From positions 1,240,001-1,304,000 of the forward strand of contig CAVVYW010000005.1 of assembly GCA_963752605.1 (NCBI GenBank): DNA of 64,000 nt, in the 5' to 3' direction. This DNA is from CAVVYW01 sp963752605. GTDB taxonomy: Bacteria; Actinomycetota; Thermoleophilia; Solirubrobacterales; 70-9. The notes below the pieces were generated by a model. It searched no databases, was not told the DNA's origin, and saw nothing but the letters and a program-made list of their open reading frames with translations. Positions 51,511-61,415 of the stretch are shown here, one piece after another (position 1 is the stretch's first letter; each line of letters opens with the position of its first letter). The position numbers were made by a program, and so were the translations under genes.

Positions 51511-51762
51511 CTAGGCCGCGAGCCTCTCGGCGAGCAGCTCGAACGGCCCCGCATTGAGCCCTCGGTAGCCCTCGTCGTCGATCCAGTGAAGCCAGGCCTC
51601 CCGCGCTGCGACGTGATCGCCCGCGGCCCGCAGCTCGACACGAGCGCCTAGCTCGGTTGAGGTGCCGATGGCGGCGTCGTAACGCTGGCTCAACCGGTTC
51701 CGCTCGGCCAGCCCCGCCTCCAGCCGCTGCACCGCGCTGTCGCGTTCCTCGGTTCTTGTCAT
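51511..51762 (-). CDS. Hypothetical protein, 83 residues
   Basis: A short hydrophilic, mostly helical ORF beginning MTRTEERDSAVQRLEAGLA and ending PFELLAERLAA. The middle contains ELRAAGDHVAAREAWLHWID. No domain, signal peptide or membrane segment is seen. The purine-poor upstream region gives no clear ribosome-binding site. It could be an accessory-region gene of the island or a chance ORF. Confidence 0.4.
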   Translation of the reverse strand: MTRTEERDSAVQRLEAGLAERNRLSQRYDAAIGTSTELGARVELRAAGDHVAAREAWLHWIDDEGYRGLNAGPFELLAERLAA

Positions 51763-52173
51763 GCTCCTAGAGCCTTCCCGTCCCTCTGGTGGGTTCCGCT
51801 CGGAAAAGTAGAGGGCTAGAACCCCCGAGCGGTTAATCAGATGGGGACGAAGCCACCGGGACGGTGGGGTATCGCCGTAAGAGGTACAGCACCGACCCCG
51901 CAGTCAAAACCCAGTAGCCCCCACCTCACGCCTCGTGGCGCAGGACGCGCCGTCGGTGGCATTCCGGGTGGGGGTTGAGCGTTCTGGCCGCAGGGCCAGC
52001 CGCAACTGAGGTTACTCCTATTGCGCGCGATTGTGTTACCGCATTTCCCGGCGAGCGGCACTCAGCTGGAGCTCGGCCCACGCCTGCACCGTGCGTCTCC
52101 GAAAGATCACATCGGCGGCCCGATCCGCTTCTCGGTACCACTCGACGCGTGTCCGGGAGCAAGCCGGCCTCAG
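51763..52173. other. Gene-free stretch of about 410 bp within the island
   Basis: I see no supported gene. It contains a CTGGCC-GCAG-GGCCAG hairpin near 51,990 and several short ORFs without homology or start signals. Confidence 0.5.
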
Positions 52174-53840
52174 TTACTTCGCCTTCTTCTTGCACTTCTT
52201 TCTGCTCGAGGTCACGCGCTTCTTCTTCTTCTTGCATTTCTTTTTCGGCGGTTCGGCGCCGGTTGGGCTGCCGGCGGTTGGGCTGCCGCCTGGATCGTCA
52301 CTGCCACTGTCGCGGTGGCATTGTCGAGCGAAGCCGAAACGGCGGCGGCTCCCGGCGTTGCGCCGGACGTCAGGGTGCTGGTCGCGACGCCGCCGGAGGT
52401 CATCCGTGGGGTGAGGATCGTGCCGAGCGTCGTCGCGAACCCAACGCTCGTGCCCGCCGGGAAGCCGGGACCAGCGAGCGCACCGTCGGAGTTCCTGGTC
52501 AGGTCCGCCGCTATCTGTGAGGTCTGGCCGCCCACCTGAATCGTGGTCGGATTTGCGCTCACGCCGAGTACGAGCCAAGGGTCGGTGTCGACGCCAGCGG
52601 CTCCGGTTCCATCCTTCGTGTCGCAACCTGGGCCGCCTGGGCCCTGGTTGCATCCCCACCAGTTGTTCTGCAGGTCGATTGCCTCCATGCCGTTGTAGGT
52701 GATTCCCCCTGAGGGGTTTCCGCTGATCCGGTTGAAGTGCGCCTGGTTGGTCGCAATCGTTCCGGCGGCCTGGGTGGAGCTGAAGAAGATCGCCTCGCCG
52801 TTGTTTACGGCGCCGTTGCCATTGAAGGTGTTTCCGGTGACCAGGGCGTTCTGGGCACCGCGATCGGCACCCATGTTGCCGAAGCTCGTCAGGCTGAGGC
52901 CGGACCGGCCATTGCCGGTGAAGGTGTTGCCTGAGATCGTCGAGTTCTGAATTCCGCCCTGCAGCCCGTCGAAGGTGTTGCCGGCGAAGGTGTTGCCGGA
53001 AATGTTGCCGAACTGGAACGCGCGGCTCCCGAGGTTGAGACCGACGTTATTGGCCTGGATGAGGTTGCCACTCAGCGAGGGCGGACGGTTGACGCTCATG
53101 CCGACGTTGTGATTTCCGTCGACAAAGAACCCGGTCGCGGTCGCGCCATTGACGATGTTGTTGGCGGTCAGCTGAAAGCCGTTGAAAATGTCGATATCAA
53201 GGTGGACGAGGCCGCCACCGCCGACCTTCGAGCTGCCGTCAACGACGTTCCGATCGACCGTGATGTCGACGCCCGGGTCGTTGAGAAAGATGCCCGCCCC
53301 CGTAAAGCCGACGATGCGGTTGTTGGAAATCGAAACGCCGTCGAGGGGCCCGCCGGCACCGTCTGACTCGATCCCCCTGACGCCGCCCGAGAGCGTCAGC
53401 CCGTCGATCGCTGAGCCCGCCGAGCCGGGCTGGAGGACCATCGCCGTACCCGCCGCGGGGGCAATCGTCGACTCGGTGGCGCTGCGCCCACGCGCGTCCA
53501 CACCGGCCTGGGCGCCGAGGAACTGCAGGCTCTTGGGGACGGTCAGGTTCTCGGCATAGCTGCCTGCGCAAATCTGGATCGTGTCGCGCGGGGGCGTGGC
53601 GGGTGCGGCGTTGATCGCGGCCTGGATCGTCGCGAAGTCAGGATTGAGGCAATCGGCACCGGATGGCCCGGGGCCCGTGGTGTTGTCGTTGACCACGAAG
53701 GTGGCCGCGTCGGCCCACGCGGGCATTGCGCAGAGAGCCGAAATAGACAGGGTCAGCGCCAGAATCGTGCATCGAAGTCCCGCTGAGCGCGAATGTTCTG
53801 GGCCCAAGTGCTCTCTGATGCTGAGAACGCTACCTGTCAT
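52174..53840 (-). CDS. Secreted parallel beta-helix protein with Ig-like domain and Lys/Cys-rich tail (one frameshift)
   Basis: About 554 residues when read through. A signal peptide (CTILALTLSISALCAMPAWA) precedes 'NPDFATIQAAINAAPA', the start of a right-handed beta-helix of NosD/pectate-lyase type. Many turns follow with N-rich rungs (ISNNRIVGF, ISGNTFAGNTF, ISGNTFTGNG). An invasin-like Ig domain (ANPTTIQVGGQTSQI...) ends the folded part. The conserved frame then shifts near 52293 to give GAEPPKKKCKKKKKR...KKCKKKAK, matching other basic tails here, while the unshifted frame ends in RRKRNARRRRSA. The ATG at 53840 is preferred because the earlier ATG lies in the tRNA terminator. It probably binds or cleaves polysaccharide. 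Confidence 0.72.
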
Positions 53841-53870
53841 TCGACTCCCAGGTGATGAGGCCCGGAAACA

Positions 53871-53899
53871 CAAGGGCCCCTCGAAGTGAGGGGCCCTTG
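53871..53899 (-). terminator. Terminator hairpin downstream of tRNA-fMet
   Basis: CAAGGGCCCCTC-GAAGT-GAGGGGCCCTTG, a perfect 12-bp stem starting six bases after the tRNA 3' end. On the minus strand it is followed by TGTTTCC. It should end the tRNA transcript. Confidence 0.7.
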
Positions 53900-53904
53900 C
53901 TAGG

Positions 53905-53978
<74 letters not shown>

Positions 53979-54125
53979 ACGGGTAGGGGCATTTTACCGC
54001 GCCTTCCCGAATGATCAAAGGGGCGAAACCCCTCGTGCGGGTCCTCATAAGTGGGTACCACAGGGACGCGTGAGCGTGGTTAGAGTGCCAGCCGTGAGTT
54101 GGGCGGTAAAAGGGGCAACCTCACG

Positions 54126-55046
54126 GTGCGCGTAGCGGTCGTCGACATCGGCACCAATTCCACCCGGCTGCTGGTCGCCGACGTGGATGGCCCGAGGGTC
54201 GATGAGGTGGACCGCCGGACCACCGTCACGAGCCTCGGCCGCGGCGTGGACCACACCGGCACCCTGCGCGGCGAGGCGATCGATGACGTCTGCAACGCGA
54301 TCGCCGGCTACCGGGCCCACTACGAGGAGCTCGACGCCGACCGGGTGATGGCGGTCGCCACCAGCGCCGTCCGCGACGCCGCCAACGGCGAGGCTTTCAT
54401 CGCCGAGCTGCGCGAGCGCTTCGGGCTCCAGGCGCAGCTTCTGACCGGCGAGGAGGAGGCCCACCTCACCTACCTGGGAGCGACCGCCGCGCGGCCGTCG
54501 GACGAGCCGACCCTCGTCTTCGACATCGGCGGCGGCTCCACCGAGCTGATCGTCGGGTCGGGCGCCAGCGTCGACTTCCACACCTCCCTGCCGGCGGGGA
54601 CGATCCGCCATTCCGAGCGGCACCTCACCACCGACCCGCCCAACCCGTCCGAGCTCGAGGATCTCGCGGCCGATATCCGGGGGCTGGTCGAGGCGGCGAC
54701 GGCCGCCCGGGACGGCGCTCCCCCGGTGCGCGCGATCGGCACCGCGGGGACACCGACCTCGCTCGCCGCCATCCACCAGGAGCTCGAGCCCTACGACCCC
54801 GACCGGGTCCACGGCTACAGGCTCGGCCTGCGTGGGATCCAGCGGATGCTCTCCCGGCTCGCCTCGGTGCCATTGGCGGAGCGGCTGGACATTCCCGGGC
54901 TGCACCCGGGGCGGGCGCCGACCATCGTCGCCGGCACCGTCATCCTGGTTCAGGTGATGAGGGCCTTCGGCTTCGATGAGGTCGAGGTCTCCGAGCGGGA
55001 CATCCTCCACGGCTCCGCCCTCTCCGCCTCATTGGCGCCAGCCTGA
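54126..55046 (+). CDS. Ppx/GppA family phosphatase (exopolyphosphatase)
   Basis: 306 residues of the ASKHA-fold polyphosphatase family. The phosphate-1 loop is VAVVDIGTNSTRLLV at the very N-terminus, 'VATSAVRDAANGE' follows, and the phosphate-2 loop is FDIGGGSTELIVG. It should remove terminal phosphate from polyphosphate or pppGpp. The GTG at 54126 is chosen because the family begins exactly at that point; a TTG at 54099 would add a 9-residue non-homologous leader. The closing region 'VIVGTVILVQVMRAFG'-like helix and DILHGSALS match the short actinobacterial form. Confidence 0.9.
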   Translation: MRVAVVDIGTNSTRLLVADVDGPRVDEVDRRTTVTSLGRGVDHTGTLRGEAIDDVCNAIAGYRAHYEELDADRVMAVATSAVRDAANGEAFIAELRERFGLQAQLLTGEEEAHLTYLGATAARPSDEPTLVFDIGGGSTELIVGSGASVDFHTSLPAGTIRHSERHLTTDPPNPSELEDLAADIRGLVEAATAARDGAPPVRAIGTAGTPTSLAAIHQELEPYDPDRVHGYRLGLRGIQRMLSRLASVPLAERLDIPGLHPGRAPTIVAGTVILVQVMRAFGFDEVEVSERDILHGSALSASLAPA

Positions 55047-55140
55047 TCCAACGGTCGGCCACGAATTCGGCCTGCCGTGGAAGTCACCCAGTTTTGGGTA
55101 TGGACTTCCCGAGTATCCGGTGGGATGCTCTGTGCGTCGG

Positions 55141-55297
55141 GAGAAATGGTGCTGGGCAGGACGCCCGACACCACCTCTCGGCACATAGGTTCCAGGCGTT
55201 TGCCGCAAAGGCGCCTCCCGTCGCCTGGAGCCGCTACATACCCCCCAAGTAAGGCCCCCGAGACGTACCCCTGCCCGTCCTGACGGGGCCTATTGCA
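55141..55297 (+). ncRNA. Candidate structured RNA or leader in the ppx-MFS intergenic region
   Basis: A 296-bp gap without genes contains several consecutive stem pairs on the plus strand: TGGTG/CACCA with inner GGGC/GCCC (55147-55173), TCCAGGCG/CGCCTGGA (55191-55229), and GGCCCC/GGGGCC (55253-55290). They end at a terminator hairpin at 55298-55329. I do not recognise a known RNA family. High GC content makes chance pairing common, so support is moderate to low. Confidence 0.3.
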
Positions 55298-55329
55298 AAG
55301 ACCGGCCGCCATGGATGGCGGTCGGTCTT
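55298..55329. terminator. Long hairpin between ppx region and MFS gene, probable bidirectional terminator
   Basis: Fifteen-base arms AAGACCGGCCGCCAT and ATGGCGGTCGGTCTT around a GG loop, with one G-T pair. It lies 13 bp beyond the MFS stop on the minus strand and at the end of the intergenic region on the plus strand. No long T run is present. Confidence 0.6.
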
Positions 55330-55342
55330 CATGTACGAACGA

Positions 55343-56574
55343 TTACGCCGCGGCGAGCGCCGGATCAGTGGCAGCTCGGGCGAACGCCGCACGCGTCAGC
55401 AGCCCCGCTGCGATGCCGGCGATGCCCGCCATCACCAGGACTGCGCGCGGATCGACCGCCTCGGCCAGCCAGCCGGAGAGGGGGGCGCCGATTGGCGTCG
55501 AGCCGAGGAAGACGATCGAGTAGAGCGCCATCACCCGCCCGCGCATGCGGGGCTCCGAGGCGAGCTGGAGCGCCGAGTTGATGCTCGCCGCGAGGGTGAC
55601 GCTGGCAGCGCCGAGCGGCGCCAGGACCAGCACCTCCCACCCCAGGGTCGGGGCCCCCGCCGCCAGAAGGGCGAGGCCGCCGAATCCGATCGAGGCCGCC
55701 GCGAGCACCCACGGGGTCACGTTGTTCCGAGCGCCGTTGACCAGGGCGCCGATCACCGCGCCTATGCCCATGGCGCAGACCAGCGCCGCGTAGGTACCGG
55801 CGCCGCCCTCGAAGGTCAGGCGGGCGAGCAGAGGCAGGATCGCCTGGAAGTTGTAGCCGAGGGTTCCCACCGCGCCCATCAGCGCCAGGGGGATCCACAG
55901 GTCCGGGGACGAGCGCACGTAGCGGAGCGCCGCGCGGATCGCGCCCGGCTCCCGCTCCACCGATCTCGGCCGGGTCGGAGGGCCTCGGTGTCCATCGCCG
56001 CCAGGGCGATCATCATCACCCCGAAGCTGGCCGCGTTGAGCGCGAAACAGGGCTCGACGCCGACTGTCGCGATCAGCACGCCGGCGATCGCGGGGCCGAT
56101 GATGCGGGCGGAGTGGATCAGGGCGCTGTTGAGGCTGATCGCGTTCACCACCCGCTCCCCGCCGACCATCTCCATCACGAAGGCCTGGCGGGTCGGGTAG
56201 TCGACGGCGTTGACCGAGCCGCGGACGAAGACCAGCGCGAAGACCATCCACGGGACGAGGGCACCCTCGAGCGCCAGGGCGAACATCGTCAGCGGCGCGG
56301 CCATATGCAGGCCCTGGGTCAGCAGCAGGAGGCGCCGCTTCGGGACCCGGTCGGCGATCAGCCCGCCCCAGGCGCCGAACAGCAGCATCGGCAGGAACTG
56401 GAGCGCGGTCGTGAACCCGACGGCCACGCCGCTTCCCGTCAGGGTGAGGATCAGCCAGATCTCGGCGACCGTCTGCATCCAGTTGCCCGAGGTCGAGACG
56501 AGCTGGCCGGTGAAGAAGCGACGGTAGTTCGGGATCTGGAGGCTGGCGAAGGAGCGTCCGAGGGCCTCGGTCAC
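55343..56574 (-). CDS. Major facilitator superfamily exporter (EntS/MFS_3-like), one frameshift
   Basis: About 410 residues when read through, with twelve predicted membrane helices. Typical blocks are 'YRRFFTGQLVSTSGNWMQTVA', 'LLFGAWGGLIADRVPKRRLLL' (loop 2-3 motif), 'NAVDYPTRQAFVMEMVGGE' and later 'GTYAALVCAMGIGAVIGALV'. The frame breaks near 55975: 'ALAAMDTEALR' and 'RPRSVEREPGAIRAALRYV' are in different frames through one missing base. It overlaps the MarR gene upstream by ATGA and is probably repressed by it. A drug or siderophore substrate is likely by family. Confidence 0.85.
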
Positions 56575-57020
56575 TCGAGCATCCCCTCCAGGAGCTCGAC
56601 CGAGCGCTCCAGCGCGCGCAGGTCGTCGGGCTCGAGGTCCTGGAGCTGCTTCGCCAGGTAGGCCGTCTTCCGCGCCCGGATCTTGCGGAGCAGCGCGCGG
56701 CCCTCCGGTGTGACGCTGAGGATCGAGGAGCGGCCATCCTGGGGATCGCGGATCCGCGTCACCAGGCCGGCCTTCTCGAGCTTGCCCAGAATCCGGGTGG
56801 CGGTCGGGCGCTTGACGCCCTCGCGCTCAGCCAACTCGCTCGGCGAGAGCGGGCCCTGCCGCTCGATCGTCGCCAGCGCCGCGCTGGTCGCGGGGCCGAG
56901 CTCGCCGCCGGCCTCCTGGCGAAGTCGCCTCGCCGTGCGCACGACCGCCAGGCGCAGCCGCGCGGGCAGCTCCTCCTGCGCCTGCGCTGCGACCGGGCTC
57001 TTGTCCTGTGCCAAGTTCAT
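56571..57020 (-). CDS. MarR family transcriptional regulator
   Basis: A 149-residue winged-helix regulator. Core blocks are 'LATIERQGPLSPSELAEREGVKRPTATRILGKLEKAGLVTR' and the wing 'IRDPQDGRSSILSVTPEG' (between residues 49 and 109). Its stop overlaps the start of the MFS exporter gene (ATGA), so the pair is one transcript and the regulator probably controls its own efflux pump. A dyad with TTAGC half-sites overlaps its start codon. Confidence 0.9.
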   Translation of the reverse strand: MNLAQDKSPVAAQAQEELPARLRLAVVRTARRLRQEAGGELGPATSAALATIERQGPLSPSELAEREGVKRPTATRILGKLEKAGLVTRIRDPQDGRSSILSVTPEGRALLRKIRARKTAYLAKQLQDLEPDDLRALERSVELLEGMLE

Positions 57021-57042
57021 TAGCTGTGCTAACTATCTTAGC
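57020..57042. promoter_or_regulatory. TTAGC-type inverted repeat at the marR start, probable operator
   Basis: TTAGC-TGT-GCTAA (57020-57032) plus a further TTAGC at 57038-57042. The dyad touches the ATG at 57020. Arms are short, so assignment to the MarR protein is tentative. Confidence 0.5.
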
Positions 57043-57154
57043 AGATCGCACGCACGCACCGGCTCGTGCCTGCGCCCCGCCCTACCGACTACCGGGTCTC
57101 AGATATCCGTCCAGGGCTTGTGTCAGGCACGAATCGTGCCGACGTTCTTTCTAG

Positions 57155-58991
57155 GTGAAAGACACCAACCCACTCGTGCGCGCGGCCTCCCGGGGACTCA
57201 CGATGAACCGTGAGTTGGCCGATCGTGGTCTGAATATGGTCAACCCGGACGTCAGCCGCGAGCTCTCGGCCAACGGGCTGACGCCGCTCGACGGCCGGCA
57301 GCCGCCCGCAGGCCCGCCGCCCCGCGCAGGGACCGCCATCACCGCAACCGCCGGCGCCCCCGGCGCCCGCGCAGCCGCTGCCCCCGCCTCCCCCGGCGCA
57401 CTCACCGCTTCCGCCCCCTCCCCCGACGCGCCCGCAGCTCCCGCCGCTGCCGAGCGCCTATCCGCCCCCGCCCCCGCCGCCTCCGGCGCAGTCGCCGCTC
57501 CCCCCGGCGCCGCCTGGGCAGTCGGTCCCGACGATGCCGCAACCGCCGGCTCCGCCGCGCCAGACCGACTTCGATCCTTCTCCCTCCCCACCGCCGATGC
57601 GCACCGTCCAGGGCGAGGTCACCTTCGCGATCGCCGAGGCGATCTCCCGGATGGACCGCGACTGGCGCGACTTCCCGGTTGAGCTGACAGTCTCCGCGGT
57701 CCCCGACGGCCACGGCGGCGGCCGCCTGCGGGCGCTGGTCCACGACGTCTCGGAGCGCCGGCGCGCCGATACCCACCGCGAGACCCAGCTCGCCGTCGCC
57801 CGCGCCCTGGCCGAGTCGGCCAGCGTGGAGGAGGCGATCGCCGGGGTGCTCGACGCGCTCGGCAACGGCTTCGACTGGCGGCTCGGGCTCTTCTGGGGCC
57901 CAGACGAGGAGGGCGGGCCGCTGAGGCTCCAGGGGATCTGGGGCCGGATCGACGACGCGGCCTTCGAGCGGGCCAGCCGGACCGCCGCCCTGCAGCCGAA
58001 TGACTTCCCCCGCCGCGACTGCCCGGCCGGGCTGGAGCCGGCGGTGGACATCCCACTGGTCAGCGGGCACCACACGCATGGCGTGATCGAGTTCTTCACC
58101 GACGCACCCGACCTCGACCCCCAGCTCGACGCGACCGTCGCCGCGATCAGCGCGCAGATCGGCCAGTTCATCGGGCGGAAGCGGGCCGAAGCGGAGATCG
58201 AGAAGCTGAAGGACGAGTTCTTCGGGCTCGTCTCCCACGAGCTGCGCACCCCGCTCACCTCGATCATCGGCTACACGGAGATGCTCAGCAAGGTCGAGGG
58301 CGAGCAGATGTCGGACCGCGGCCACACCTTCATCGACGTGATCCGCCGCAACGCCCGCCGCGAGATGCGGCTGGTCGGCGACCTGCTGGTGCTGGTGCGG
58401 ATCCAGGCGGGCACGTTCGAGATCGAGCTCGGCGAGGTCACCCTCCACAAGGTGCTGGAGGAGAGCGCCGAGACCGCGCGGCCCGCCGCGGAGAAGGGCA
58501 AGGTCGAGCTGGTGGTCGAGGCCCAGGAGATCCCGCCCACCGCCGGCGACAGCGAGCGCCTCGCGCAGGCCTTCGACAACCTGCTCAGCAACGCGGTCAA
58601 GTTCACGCCGGAGGGCGGCAAGGTCACCGCGCGCCTCTTCGCGTTCGGCGAGAAGGCGATCTTCGAGGTGACCGACACCGGGGTCGGCATCCCGTACGAG
58701 GACCACGAACGGCTCTTCGACCGCCTCTACCGCGCCTCGAGCGCGACCGAGGGCCACGTGCCGGGCACGGGCCTCGGGCTGACGATCGTCAAGGCGATCG
58801 TCGAGGCGCACGGCGGCGTGGTCAGCGTCGAGAGCGAGGTGGGCGAGGGCTCCACCTTCCGGATCGAGCTGCCGCTCCATCCGCTCGTCGGCGCGCAGGT
58901 GACTCAGGACTTCGGTAGCCAGGAGGGCTATGGCCAGGTGGTCGAGCAGGCCGGTGAGGGTGAGCAGGTGACCGAGGGAGTGGAGCAGTGA
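57155..58991 (+). CDS. Soluble sensor histidine kinase with poly-Pro linker (one frameshift)
   Basis: About 612 residues when read through. An N-terminal helical segment (VRAASRGLTMNRELADRG) is followed by a ~90-residue Pro-rich linker, a PAS-like region near 'FPVELTVSAVPDGHGGG', a GAF-like domain ('VEEAIAGVLDALGNGFDWRLGLFWG'), HisKA with HELRTPLTS (phospho-acceptor His), and HATPase with NLLSNAVKF, DTGVGIP and GTGLGLTIV. No membrane segment is present, so it should sense a cytoplasmic signal. The frame shifts near 57320 by one extra base, in a C run where the linker starts. The stop overlaps the receiver gene (GTGA). Confidence 0.88.
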
Positions 58992-59410
58992 GCGCCGTGG
59001 AGGCGGCGACCGCCCTGATCCTCGTCGCGGATGACGACGACGACCTGCTCGAGCTCGCCTGCATGCAGCTCGAGGACGCGGGATACGACGTGGAGCGCGC
59101 GCACGACGGCTCGGAGGCCCTGCGGCTCGCCCATGAGTCCCGGCCGGACCTCTGCGTCTTCGACGTCCACATGCCCGGGCTCCAGGGCCACGAGGTGCTC
59201 CGCGAGATGCGCAACGAGCCGGACACCAAGGGGATCCCCGTGATCCTCACCACCGCCACCCTGCACGAGCGCTCCTTCTGGCGGATCGGCCCGCGCCCCG
59301 ACGACTTCCTGCGCAAGTCGCGGGAGATCCTCGAGCTTGGAGATCGGGTACGGCGCGTGCTCGAAGACAGCAACGGCAACCACAGGAACGGGAACCGCAG
59401 CCATGACTGA
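58988..59410 (+). CDS. Single-domain response regulator
   Basis: A 140-residue receiver-only protein. The acidic pocket ILVADDDDDLLEL, phospho-acceptor Asp about residue 59 in CVFDVHMPG, switch Thr in VILTTATL, and Lys in DDFLRKSRE are present. The extra Asp run is unusual. It has no output domain, so it probably acts by protein contact. GTG overlaps the kinase stop, and its own stop overlaps the next regulator by 8 bp. A short Asn/His-rich tail follows. Confidence 0.85.
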   Translation: MSAVEAATALILVADDDDDLLELACMQLEDAGYDVERAHDGSEALRLAHESRPDLCVFDVHMPGLQGHEVLREMRNEPDTKGIPVILTTATLHERSFWRIGPRPDDFLRKSREILELGDRVRRVLEDSNGNHRNGNRSHD

Positions 59411-60339
59411 ACCCAACGGACAGCGCCCCAACGTCCCGCTGGTCGTGGTCGCCGACGACGAGCCGGACATCCTCGACCTCGTCCGGATGGTGCTCGAGGA
59501 GGAGGGCTACGAGGTGGAGACCGCCGACAACGGCGCGAGCGCGCTGCGGCTGGTGAACCAGCGCCGGCCCGACCTCTGCGTGCTCGACGTGATGATGCCC
59601 GAGGTCGACGGCTACGACGTGGCCCGCGTCCTCAAGCGCGACGAGGAGCTGCGCGACATCCCGGTGATCCTGCTGACCGCCCGGACCGAGCCGGAGAACG
59701 TCGCCCGCGGCCGCGAGTCCGGCGCCGACGAGTACATCGCGAAGCCCTTCATGCCCGAGGAGTTCCAGAGCGCGGTGCGCTCGGTCCTCAGTTCCCGGTC
59801 GGGCGCCAACGGCGCGGCGGCGGAGCCGGTGGAGATCGAGCTCGAGACGGAGCCCCTGGTCGAGCCGGAGCCCGAGGTTGCAGCCCGAGTCCGAGGCGGA
59901 GCCCCAGGTTCAGCCCGAGCCCGAGCCAGTGCCCGAGGCGGAGCCCATCCAGTTCCAGCCGCAGCCCGAGCCCGAGCCGCAGATCGAGATCATGTCCGAG
60001 CCGGAGCCGGTCCCGCCCCCGGCCCAGGGCTTCACGGTGCTGCTCGCCGGGCCGAACCAGAACCTGATGAACGTGGCGCGCTACCGGCTCGAGCTCGGCG
60101 GCTACCAGGTCATGACCTCGCCCGACCCGATGCAGGCGATCGAGCTCGCCGCACAGCTCGTCCCCGACGTCTTCGTGCTCGACGCGACCATGCCTGACGC
60201 CAACCCCGAGGCCGTCGCCCAGCTCCTGCGCGGCAGGCACGAGACCCAGAGGGTCGCCTTCGTGACGCTCTCCAACGGCGGCCCCTTCGACGCGCAGCAG
60301 CTCTTCACCGAGATCGAAGCCGCGCTGGCGCAGCGCTAG
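59403..60339 (+). CDS. Two-receiver response regulator with Glu/Pro-rich linker, second receiver degenerate (one frameshift)
   Basis: About 311 residues when read through. The first receiver is complete: VVVADDEPDIL acidic pair (about 18-19), Asp about 62 in CVLDVMMPEVDG, Thr in LLTAR and Lys about 114 in YIAKPF. A ~60-residue linker of repeated EPEP/QPEP units follows. The second receiver keeps LDATMPD, but its acidic pocket reads VLLAGPNQN and the Lys site TLSNGGPFD, so it is probably a non-phosphorylated pseudoreceiver. The frame breaks near 59878 by one extra base in GAGGTTGCAG. No DNA-binding domain is present. Confidence 0.82.
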
Positions 60340-60374
60340 CGGCTGACGGCGGGCGCGCGTCCTAGCATCGCCTG

Positions 60375-61415
60375 ATGCAGTTTCCGGGAGGGAAAGCACC
60401 GCTGCTCGTCTGCGCCCTGGCGCTGATCGCCTTCGGCCTCGGTTTCGGCATCGGCATCGGCGGGGACACGGCCGACGCCAAGAAGAAGCACGGCGGCCAG
60501 CCGCCGCGCGGGCCGTACCCCAGCTTTGCGCCCTGCACGATCTTCCCGAAGCCGAGCGTCGGGCCGAACGCCGCGTCGGTCGGCGACCAGTCCGCCTGGA
60601 ACCAGGACATCTCCGGGGCCCCGCTCGACCCCAACTCCGCCAACTACATCGCCCACATCCTCGCCCACGGCGGCAAGGACACCCACCCGGACTGGGGCTA
60701 CCAGCGCGAGTACGGGTTCCCGTACGCGGTCGTCGGCAAGAAGCAGAAGCGGGCCAAGGTCAACTTCACCGCCTACGGCGACGAGTCCGACCACGGCCCG
60801 TACCGGGTGCCGCTGGGGGCGCTGGTCGAGGGCGGGCAGGCCTCCGACGGCGACCGCCACGTGCTGGCCGTGGACAGGGCGCGCTGCAAGCTCTACGAGC
60901 TCTACCGGGCGTTCGCGAAGGCCAAGGCGAAGCCGCACTGGAACGCCGACTCCGCCGCGATCTGGGACCTCCGCTCGGCCGCGCTCCGGCCTGACGGCTT
61001 CACCTCAGCTGACGCGGCGGGGCTGCCGATCTTCCCGGGCCTCGCCCGCTTCGACGAGGCGGCCTCGGGCCAGATCAACCACGCGCTGCGGATCACCGTC
61101 AGCGAGACCCAGAACGCCTGGATCCACCCGGCCTCGCACTGCGCCGGCGCCACCAGCGACCCGAACGCTCCGCCGATGGGCCTGCGGCTGCGGCTCAACG
61201 CCGGCTACGACATCTCGGGCTTCAACCCGCACGCGAAGGCGATCGCCACGGCCCTGAAGCGCTACGGCGCCTTCATCGCCGACAACGGCTCGAACTTCTA
61301 CATCTCGGGGACCTCGGACAAGCGCTGGACCGACGCGATCATCGAGCCGCTGCGCGACATCCCCGGGACCGCCTTCGAGGTCGTGCAGTCAGCCTCTCCC
61401 ATCCACCGCTGCTAG
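60375..61415 (+). CDS. Secreted protein of unknown function, 346 residues
   Basis: A signal sequence (APLLVCALALIAFGLGFGIG) is followed by a Lys-rich spot (ADAKKKHGGQPP) and a globular domain. Recognisable blocks are 'AWNQDISGAPLDPNSANYIAH', 'WGYQREYGFPYAVVGKKQK', 'ALRITVSETQNAWIHPASHCAGA' and 'YGAFIADNGSNFYISGTSDKRW' (between residues 75 and 318). Aromatic, Asn and His residues are abundant in these blocks, suggesting an enzyme or binding protein for extracellular carbohydrates or peptides, but I do not recognise the family. Two Cys (about 258 and 346) could pair. The 3' end overlaps the convergent DUF2867 gene by 27 bp. Confidence 0.7.
   Translation: MQFPGGKAPLLVCALALIAFGLGFGIGIGGDTADAKKKHGGQPPRGPYPSFAPCTIFPKPSVGPNAASVGDQSAWNQDISGAPLDPNSANYIAHILAHGGKDTHPDWGYQREYGFPYAVVGKKQKRAKVNFTAYGDESDHGPYRVPLGALVEGGQASDGDRHVLAVDRARCKLYELYRAFAKAKAKPHWNADSAAIWDLRSAALRPDGFTSADAAGLPIFPGLARFDEAASGQINHALRITVSETQNAWIHPASHCAGATSDPNAPPMGLRLRLNAGYDISGFNPHAKAIATALKRYGAFIADNGSNFYISGTSDKRWTDAIIEPLRDIPGTAFEVVQSASPIHRC

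Noticed and set aside
51837..52061. 74-codon minus-strand ORF in the island gap
   Set aside because: No family, no ribosome-binding site, and Pro/Arg-rich composition typical of chance frames in GC-rich DNA.
53841..53873. Longer N-terminus of the beta-helix protein from ATG 53873
   Set aside because: It starts inside the tRNA terminator hairpin and places extra charged residues before the signal peptide.
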